Below the pieces are notes generated by a model. That model ran no database searches. It was not told where the DNA came from and was given only the letters and a program-made list of their open reading frames with translations. The position numbers and the translations under genes were made by a program. From Euperipatoides rowelli (Eukaryota; Onychophora; Udeonychophora; Euonychophora; Peripatopsidae), in assembly GCA_003024985.2 (NCBI GenBank), contig PXIH01S0028848.1: DNA of 15,147 nt. One strand, given 5' to 3'. The stretch's first letter is position 1; each line of letters opens with the position of its first letter. Of the stretch, positions 8,521 through 15,147 are shown one piece after another.

Positions 8521-9340
8521 TTGACCTTTCCGAGATAACTCAGCTGTTTTAGCATGCTGGGTGGTTCCAATAGTGCCAGTGCTTCTATGTTGTTGTTCGA
8601 GGGGGTGAATCTCCCGTTTCGTAATGTGTGACCCAGGAATTCCACTTCCTTTACTAGGAAATGGCTTTTTATGGTGTTTATTAGAATGTTCTCCTCAGAA
8701 AATTTCCTCAGGACGGCTGCCAATATCTTCAGATATTCCTCTACTGTGTTGGTTGCGATCAAAATGTTGTCTTGGTAGGCGATTAGTGATTAACCCAACA
8801 GATCTCTGAGCAGTGTTTCCATCACCATCTGGAAAAATATTCCACTATTCACTTCCCCCATTGTCATTCTCCTATACTGGTACTTGCTGAAAGGGGTCCT
8901 AAAAGCAAAATAACATCTAGATGAGGGAGCTAGCAGAACTTGGTGGTAACCATTTCATAGGTCTATGTTGCTAAACCACTTCTTTCCCTGAAGGTTATTG
9001 AATGTCTCATCGATGCGGAAAATGGGGTAGTCAATTTTGACTGTACGGGAATTTATAGCTGTTGCATCGAGTACTAATCTGACATCCCCATTCTTCTTTT
9101 GCCTCGCAAACATGGGGATGTTCCAGGGGGTGGAACTCCTCTTGATAACTCCACTCTTTATGTATTCGTCCAGTTTTTGCTTGATAAGGTTCCTAAGTTT
9201 GACAGGGACCTGATACTGTGGTAACTTAATGGGAGTTTCATCAGTCAGTTCCACTTTGTGTTCGAACCCTTTGATGACACCCAGTGTAGGTGTATCTGGT
9301 ATGAAAACAAACCTATAGGAAACACACATGTCAATCAAGT
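8521..9340 (-). pseudogene. pol: Gypsy reverse transcriptase remnant
   Basis: A single frame holds nearly the whole RT with two internal stops (TGA just below 8955, TAA at 8790-8792). In order: HKVELTDETPIKLPQYQVP, YIKSGVIKRSSTPWNIP, ARQKKNGDVRLVLDATAIN, YPIFRIDETFNNL, WFSNIDL, NGYHQV, YFAFRTPFSKYQYRRM, FFQMVME, and the catalytic box as YQDNILIAT instead of Y.DDIL. The second catalytic aspartate is therefore asparagine, a one-base change that abolishes polymerase activity. Downstream, FLGHTLRNGRFTPS and LSYLGKVNF mark the thumb and the link to RNase H. The fit to gypsy RT is close, and no alternative family fits better. Confidence 0.95.
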
Positions 9341-10012
9341 CAAGTCCCTCCCCAAAGCATGAGATTGTCTCTTTACATTATCGAGAAACTCCTCGAGGTT
9401 GCAGTTAGTTGAGTCTTCTACAGCTGAGATGATCAACATCTTGGCTGTTTCCTCCTTGATGGACATCCCTTGTTCATGAATAGGGGCGTCAACACCACTA
9501 AAATCTCTGTATTCATCATGGACTTTCTCTTCAATTATGTTTCTTTCTGCAAATAACTTATCTGGCTTCTCCCCGACAGGGATATTTTCTCAAGGTAATC
9601 GCTGTAATCTGCATCCGACATGTACCTTGCTTGAATGACATCTACTGATAGAGGGTGACCAGTTACTGGTTCCAGTTTGGCAACCACCTCCCCCCACATG
9701 CTGATTTCTTTGTCCTGATAGTTCATCACCGCATTGGTTGCTATGAGGAAGTCTATGCCCACGATAGCATTGTATCCGAGCAGTTCACTACTTTGTAACA
9801 AGTGGAAGGTGTGGATAAATTGGTTGTTGCCNCTGGCAAGGGTGAAATACAGGTCTATGGCTTCGGTCAACATTGATTTGCTGTTCAGGGTGCTTATTAT
9901 CTATAGGTTTTCTGCTAACAACTTTCTGTTGAAGTCCCAGAGTGCTCACAGTGTCATGGCTTATCGGACATAGGTCTGATGCTGGGTCCAACAGGCATTT
10001 AAGCACTCCCAT
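9341..10012 (-). pseudogene. pol: Gypsy aspartic protease remnant and spacer to RT
   Basis: The retropepsin region cuts gag-pol. It begins with KHLIVLKIHGS, then in another frame VLKCLLDPASDLCPIS, where an L.DTGA..S.I. motif is usual. The active-site Asp is kept but Thr-Gly reads Pro-Ala. The C-terminal half, in a third frame, has ELLGYNAIVGIDFL and NAVMNYQDKEISMWG, the IL G.DFL signature of gypsy proteases. An N lies at 9832. About 180 bases of spacer follow in yet another frame (about 9370-9540), rich in acidic residues, with no named domain. Frame changes near 10005, 9870 and 9540 break the gene. Confidence 0.85.
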
Positions 10013-10974
10013 GGATTTTCAGCACAATCAAGTGTTTATTCCTAACTTTTGACACAGGTCCTGACCCAACCTCTTGTTTTGTAGATGAATCTCTAATGGT
10101 TTTTCCGGCAAAGGTTCTACCTGCATGTTCTGGGGTCTTCTGTGTGCTGTCTTTCTGCATTTTCCTTGGGGGAGGGACAGTTTTGTAAGTATGCTGCCTT
10201 GATGGGACAGGTGGCATCACCCTGTCTTCCACACCATGGGAACTGCTAGTGTTGTTGCGAATGCTCAGTGCCACTAAGCTGTAGGCTACATCGGTTTCCT
10301 CGCTATCTTTCACTTCATTGATATGGTTGAACAGAGTGCTGACTTTTTGCTTTGTGAGTTTTGCCAGTTTCATTTCAATTTGTTAGGTCCAGGCAAAGCC
10401 TCATCAAGGGATCTAGGATTAATGACCACCATGTAAGTTTGTATATGCCCAGGCAACCCGTTCAAGAAAATTTCCAACACCTTGTTTGCCCCAATGTAGC
10501 TGCCATCACTAATATTGGCACCCACATTGCATCGGTCCTGCAATGATGTCAGCCTGTGATGGTATTCCTCCATGGGCTCACCCAGCAAACATCTACACTC
10601 AAATAGGAGTCTCCAAGCGTCTCCCTCATCAGCTTAAAAAATTGGCCAATCAACAGTTGCTTCACCCTAGCAAATGATTTATCTGGGTGGTTTCCTATGC
10701 ATTGTTCAAAGAACAAAGTGGCTTTGCCTCGCAGTTTGCTCCTAAGCACACAGCATGCGATCTTCTCCGGCCACTGGCAAGAAGAAGTGATGTCTTCTAT
10801 ACTGTTGATGAAAGATTGAATGCCTATGTCTTTTGTTTTCTCACCATGGTATTCAGTTATTAGAGGTGAATAGAGTCCGACAGTAGTTTCATTAAACTTA
10901 CCCTGTGGGAGAGTGATGTCCAGCTCATCATGGTTTGATGCATTCTCATCTTGGTTAATGGCTTGTGTAGCCAT
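10013..10974 (-). pseudogene. gag: Gypsy gag remnant
   Basis: Gag forms the particle that packages the element RNA. It starts at an ATG (10972-10974) in a good context, CAACCATGG, 66 bases inside the 5' LTR. The first part has WPEKIACCVLRSKLRGKATLFF and then KSFARVKQLLIGQFF, the L..KL.G.A..F and L...F signature of retrotransposon gag. After a frameshift near 10610 it goes on as GEPMEEYHHRLTSL and FLNGLPGHIQTYMV, again typical. A second shift near 10375 leads to a basic, Thr/Pro/Ser-rich tail that runs into protease. No CCHC zinc knuckle is visible in any frame of the tail, which has almost no cysteine. Two frameshifts make it a pseudogene. Confidence 0.85.
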
Positions 10975-11025
10975 GGTTGCTGAAAATATATATTAAAGGA
11001 TTGTCCAAGTGACCGATCCTGTCTA

Positions 11026-11033
11026 GGTCGCCA
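11026..11033 (-). other. Candidate gypsy primer binding site (tRNA-Arg-like)
   Basis: Seven bases inside the 5' LTR the minus strand reads TGGCGACC, going on TAGACAGGATC. TGGCGACC complements a 3' end GGTCG plus CCA, as in an animal tRNA-Arg; gypsy elements of the 412/mdg1 kind are known to use tRNA-Arg. Only about eight bases fit, so the tRNA identity is tentative, while the position supports the LTR edge. Confidence 0.55.
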
Positions 11034-11040
11034 ACTAAAT

Positions 11041-13833
11041 TGTGGTAGAAATAGAGAAAGGGGGGGGGATGAAGAGAAAAAAAATACTAAATAATATGCC
11101 TAGTATTAGAGATCAAAGAAAGCCCTGGCAACAGCTATGCCATTCTGTGATATTTCAGGTACCCCCCTTTATTACCTATCACACAATTCAATAAGATAAT
11201 TTGGAACATTTCTATGTTCTATAGTTTCAACTTACCAGAAACAATACTCCAGCCACATGCATATCTATGCCGAGACTATGTTTAAAATAGTGGCCAATGC
11301 CGAAAATATCATTGGCTCAGTACCTATGTTAGCATTAAGTCTTACATTAATAATTTAATAATTCAATATAGTATCTATATGAACAAAACAAAGAAATGGT
11401 AATGTCTGTATTGGAGCAGTATACACACACCCGGATTTATATGATAAATAAAACACTTCTTTTATTCAGATAAAAAAGTTATCAATTACTATAATTGATA
11501 ATTGATTACTATAATTAAAAAATATTAGGACAATAAATTCCAATTTGGAAATTGAAATAATGTTATACACTTGGCTGAACAGTTAATATGATAGTTAAAA
11601 TGTTGAACCTCAAAAAAAACAATAAAAACATAAAACAGTAGTAATATTGCACACTGGGTATAACGATTAATATAATCGCTAAGGTATTGAATCAACAAAA
11701 AAACAATAAATGCATAAAACAGTAATGATATTGTGCACCCGGTGTAACTACTAGTGTAAATGCAAAGGTATTGGGTGCAAAAGGAATCAATAGCGCAGGG
11801 TTGGATTCACCTTGTTCACTTGAAAAGGAATACCAGTAATAACCAGGATAACAAGATATACCCTGTAGTAGAAAAAACAAAATTCCTGTAGCTGCTAATA
11901 CATGGTTAGGCTAGCACCAGGACTACGATAATGTGTGAATACAACAAACTGGTTGTGTATAAAAAAATTGTTAAGACGTCCAACTTCTGAATCCAAGTGG
12001 ATCATTATTGTTGCCTTCTTGTAGGTTAATACATCATTATACATCCCCCAAAACAATTCGGAAATGATTCATATCCTTCCCAATGAGGAACATACACCCC
12101 ACACAATTATGCTCAACATATATGTAGTTATATATAAAAAAAATAACCTCAAGTATATTTGTTTACGAGTATCAACTAAAACATTGATTCAAAGTAAATA
12201 TAAATAAAGTGACTAGTAGCAAATTATAACCACTAATATACAGTATAATTTCATTATATTTGGCTAAGCTATAACAGGTAATTAGACAAATTGAAACTTC
12301 AAATGTAATGCAAACTACACTCAGTATTCAGTAATAAATCTTACAATTATAAAGTTATCCATTATATAAATCAAGCTTAAGTTATAATTATTTTGACTAT
12401 AGGTATGCATACCTTAGCTAATTTTAACTCAATGGTACCATTAATTCTATTGGGATATAAAGTAATCGGTTTACCTGTTCAGAACTGACCATGTCAAAGA
12501 TTCCCTAATAGGTACACATAAAATTATTTCTTAGGTGGATGGCTACAGGAGAAAGGATTGCATTCTGGTTTCCATACAATAACTCGATTTAGAACATTCT
12601 TATTCTCGAGGTTACTAGTATTTGGCAGCGAACGTATATTCAGAAACATTGGCCACATCGAGTATGTCCGTCCTTTTAGTCTAGGTTGCTTATGTAATGA
12701 CCAGCAAATTTCTATAACGTAGCTTCTCTGGACAACTTAACCTTTACCATCTAGTAGTACAATTGTTCCTTTGCTAGAAAAAGCTAAAATAACAAGGTGT
12801 CTGGCGATCTCTATGAAACTTTTAATCGCAGTCAATCATGTACTGTAGCAACATTGATGATTGCATGCTAGCTACTTCCAACAGTATTTAAAAGTAAACG
12901 ACTTCCACTGAAATCCTGCGAGCATGCTTTTGCACACTACTTCACTCTTATAGCTTTGCACACAATCTGGGAACTAATGTGAACTTGCATTGAACCACAG
13001 AACCGGATGCCAGCAGGTTTTGTAACCAAGTCTCGAAAGGACCTCTGCCATATTGCTTCGTTTTACAAAAATGGATAGATGGTTGTTTGTTCGATGTGTG
13101 ACCATAATTTTAAGACTTGTTTTGACGCTCACAATCTCTCAACTTCTCGTAGTATTTGGTTGTGCGTCGCCACAGATGTGATTTAAGTCAAAATCCTTTC
13201 AAACAGTGTAATATATTTACCATTATTAAAGGCTAGTCATATCCATGCAGCCATGAGTTGCTACTCCATTTCACGCTCGTTTTTCTTTGTTTTACTCCCG
13301 GCTCATGTGATCACATCCTCAATGGCAGGAAATAACCATAAGTTTATTGCATTATCGTTTATAACAAACACCACAACAAATAAATGTCTTAATTACAACA
13401 AAAATTAACTAAAAGTATACATCGATATTACTATTAATCAACATGTAACAAAATACAAAACTATCTATTTTAATACAGTATTCTTTTCAGTATCAGGCAA
13501 ATACATTGCCTAAAATCTTGTAGGTGTCGCTGCCTTCTGGACAACGTAAACATCTGAATGCGTGTTTGCTGAAACAACAGACAATACGATTGTAATTGAC
13601 CAAAGAGTTTTAACACTTCAAAAGTTATTATATAGAAGTAATGAAAGAATAGAAGTGTTCGTCAAAGTTAAAATTGCTCTATTTACTTAATTAAAATAAA
13701 TCGCGTTAAATATATGTTACAACTACAATTCATAACTAAAACAACAAGGGTTGGCAATACTAATACAGACTGATTGAAACATCAATGCAACAGGTAGGTG
13801 CATGTATGGTATTGATGAGTCACAAATAGCACA
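11041..13833 (-). repeat. Gypsy 5' LTR (about 2.8 kb)
   Basis: Direct repeat of 2851-5794. Its left edge TGTGGTAG is the LTR's minus-strand end CTACCACA. At the right edge similarity ends at AGCACA (13833), where the other LTR continues ATAGCA to its purine tract. So the last few bases of the LTR appear to be lost, and copia sequence begins at 13834. It has small differences from its partner, including a missing 60-bp block near 11955 and about 20 bases near 13315. It would carry the promoter, but I cannot place a convincing TATA box. Confidence 0.92.
11618..11785. repeat. Diverged tandem repeat of about 80 bp inside the gypsy LTR (right)
   Basis: Counterpart of 3423-3590. Two units start near 11618 and 11702, each with AACAATAA, CATAAAACAGTA, an ATTG..CAC segment, GTATAAC or GTGTAAC, and AAGGTATTG. 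Similarity between the units is clear but imperfect. Confidence 0.6.
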
Positions 13834-14114
13834 CCTACTATCTCGTTCTTCTCACAATCAATTAGTTTACATTGATTTCCTGAAAACTTTATACTCCATC
13901 CATTAACTATTAATTTTGAAACGTAGATAATATTATTGATTGCTGCAGGGACTAACAGAAGATCTTCAAGTTCTAATCTTTTGTTCTGCTTCTTAATTTC
14001 CAGCTTTACATTTTGAGTTCTTATACCAGTAACACATTGTCCATTAGCTGTTTTTATCATTACTTTGCATGGTGTAAAAATATTTCCCTCGATTAATGCT
14101 TCCAAATAAGTTAT
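13834..14114. repeat. 281-bp direct repeat flanking the gypsy element, right copy
   Basis: Near-identical partner of 2568-2848 (about seven mismatches). It begins at the truncated end of the gypsy 5' LTR, with CACAC shared by the LTR end and the copia sequence around 2556-2560, a possible microhomology at the join. Confidence 0.92.
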
Positions 14115-14174
14115 GTGTGATGTAGCTCCAGAGTCTATAATCCATTTAATTTCTCTATCAGATTCAAACTCCAT
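13834..14174 (-). pseudogene. pol: Copia protease N-terminal part (right copy), broken by the gypsy LTR
   Basis: This 5' part of copia pol still has the aspartic-protease active site: IKWIIDSGATSHIT (the D-S-G-A of copia proteases), followed by the same segments seen in the left copy, TANGQCVTGI to CEKNEIVG. The first in-frame ATG lies at 14172-14174, only about 76 bases from the primer site, so gag was removed and the frame starts just ahead of the protease. The frame then runs into the gypsy LTR and adds foreign residues. No stop or frameshift lies within the copia part itself. Confidence 0.9.
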
Positions 14175-14250
14175 TACAGGCTCGGCAACTCGCCACGTGC
14201 TAACAGTGCCCGGATGAAGACTTATGAAAATTGGTCTCTTAGCAACAACA

Positions 14251-14261
14251 CTCTGCTACCA
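14251..14261 (-). other. Copia primer binding site, initiator tRNA-Met
   Basis: The plus strand reads CTCTGCTACCA, identical to the 3' end of eukaryotic initiator tRNA-Met including CCA; the minus strand (TGGTAGCAGAG) would therefore pair with it. It abuts the inner LTR edge with no gap. Use of the full 3' end of this tRNA is known in copia-type elements. The following leader (14175-14250) has no frame of note. Confidence 0.88.
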
Positions 14262-14853
14262 TGATAATTTTTACACAAATTGAGCGTATAATAAATAAGC
14301 ACACAGTTACTAAGCATTTATATAATTCCAGTTAGTGTTTAATATCAAAAATATAATTGTCACAATGACAATGTGATATCGTACAAGCAGGCTGACTCGT
14401 GTGAATTATACGAGGCGTCAATGCATCAAACATAATTCAGTACTAAAAGACATATAGCATATATAATATTTTTCCTTCTTACTTTGTTACTATCAATANT
14501 TTCAGATAACATCTAGACATGCAGATTTTACATTAACTTTATTCCATATAATGTAGTCCAACTAACACAAGCTCTCCCAGTCGAGGCTTAAACAAACATG
14601 GATGATCACAAAGAGACAAACTCCCATAAAGCAGTGGGGTTTTACAAAAACATTATCCAGGTAACCTTGCACCTACTCCTGGTGGCTATGCACCATGGTG
14701 GAAGAAGATTCCTTTACTTATGCCTATTAGCATATTAACGTATTACAAATGCATTAATAACCATCGGTGATATATTTACATATACTACTCTTATATGTAG
14801 CCTACACATATATCAACTACATCAATATTCATAATTTTTATATTTTATAATAA
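14262..14853 (-). repeat. Copia 5' LTR
   Basis: The 592-bp partner of 339-925. The inner edge is exact (TGATAATTTT after the primer site). At the outer edge similarity ends at ATAATAA, and the CA that closes the other copy is absent. It has an extra GACAAT near 14365 and lacks about 9 bases near 14675. One N lies at 14499. Confidence 0.93.
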
Positions 14854-15147
14854 TTTAATGCTAATTGTCCATTATCTTTCCTCTTTCTGACATTTGCTTT
14901 GTTTTATGTTTTGTAAGAGATCAATAAATAAATAAATAATACAAATACAGTACCGTACATAATCAAATTGTCAATTTACATATACAGGTAGTAAAAACAC
15001 AGTATAATGATCTTTTATAATCAATTTAAATAAATTATATTGAATTTAACCAACTAGCCTAATATTTCTAACAATATTTGCAAATGTGAATATCAATTAA
15101 ATAAATTAATCAATTAAAAGAACATTTTTAATAGTAAATAGTTTAAC
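14854..15147. other. Right genomic flank, no supported gene
   Basis: Very AT-rich sequence with no open frame of interest. A short AATA microsatellite lies at 14923-14940. The flank starts TTTAATGC; ATTTA here could be the partner of ATTTA at 334-338 as a copia target duplication. Confidence 0.5.
14923..14940. repeat. (AATA)n microsatellite
   Basis: Four-base unit AATA repeated about four times in AT-rich flank DNA. Confidence 0.8.

Larger units (their letters stand above)
2851..13833 (-). mobile_element. Degenerate Ty3/gypsy retrotransposon with very long LTRs (inner element)
   Basis: About 11 kb, inserted in the copia remnant. Two long direct repeats (2851-5794 and 11041-13833) bound a 5.2-kb interior, which reads on the minus strand as gag, protease, RT, RNase H, a second RNase H1-like domain, integrase and a GPY/F module. 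A purine tract at 5795-5806 and a primer-site-like sequence at 11026-11033 lie at the right places. Integrase after RT and RNase H places it in gypsy rather than copia. No envelope frame was seen downstream of integrase. It carries many frameshifts and stops and is not autonomous. Confidence 0.93.
339..14853 (-). mobile_element. Degenerate Ty1/copia LTR retrotransposon (outer element)
   Basis: This composite element is bounded by two near-identical direct repeats, 339-925 and 14262-14853. A primer site abuts the inner edge of the right LTR and a poly-G polypurine tract abuts the left one, which fixes the orientation as minus. The interior holds copia-type protease, RT and RNase H remnants, interrupted by the gypsy element at 2851-13833. 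Gag and integrase are missing: after the primer site only about 76 bases precede the protease, and the protease passes directly into the RT linker. A possible 5-bp target duplication, ATTTA, lies at 334-338 and 14852-14856, but the right LTR lacks its expected terminal CA, so this is tentative. Copia-type domain order (integrase before RT) cannot be checked because integrase is gone; the assignment rests on the sequence motifs. Confidence 0.9.

Noticed and set aside
11692-11880. 62-codon open frame in the gypsy 5' LTR
   Set aside because: The frame is broken in the other LTR and has no protein similarity I can see.
14923-14940. AATA repeat as a CRISPR or satellite array
   Set aside because: It is only a short four-base microsatellite with no spacers.

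Overview
The window is AT-rich, non-coding eukaryotic DNA made almost entirely of two nested LTR retrotransposons, both on the minus strand and both dead. There is no host gene I can defend, no tRNA or rRNA gene, and no prokaryotic gene organisation. The mixture of a Ty1/copia remnant and a Ty3/gypsy element, with an initiator-methionine-tRNA primer site, fits an animal genome. I lean to an aquatic invertebrate such as a crustacean, but this is weak inference from general knowledge of which animals carry copia elements.

Outer element (copia), read right to left: 5' LTR 14262-14853; an 11-nt primer binding site 14251-14261 matching the 3' end of initiator tRNA-Met; a short leader; a protease fragment 13834-14174; then, beyond the inserted element, protease again plus reverse transcriptase and RNase H remnants 996-2848; a poly-G polypurine tract 926-935; and the 3' LTR 339-925. 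Gag and integrase are absent. The protease runs straight into the RT linker in one open frame, so the copy was already internally deleted.

Inner element (gypsy), about 11 kb: 3' LTR 2851-5794, polypurine tract 5795-5806, coding region about 6010-10974, primer site about 11026-11033, 5' LTR 11041-13833. The LTRs are unusually long (2.9 and 2.8 kb). Domain order in the direction of transcription is gag, protease, RT, gypsy RNase H, a second RNase H of the cellular RNase H1 kind, integrase with a zinc finger, and a GPY/F module. No env was seen. Frameshifts, stops and changed catalytic residues (YQDN in RT, SNHG in integrase) show it is not active.

Points deserving a second look: (1) the second RNase H in an animal gypsy element, together with loss of the first catalytic aspartate of the original RNase H by a three-base codon change; (2) a 281-bp copia segment duplicated on both sides of the gypsy insertion, far longer than a normal target duplication; (3) the inner element's LTRs appear more diverged (about 4-5% in stretches aligned by eye) than the outer element's LTRs (about 2.5%), the reverse of what simple nesting predicts. 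Points 2 and 3 together suggest recombination between copies, re-mobilisation of the composite, or an assembly join. The flanks 1-338 and 14854-15147 hold no gene I can support.
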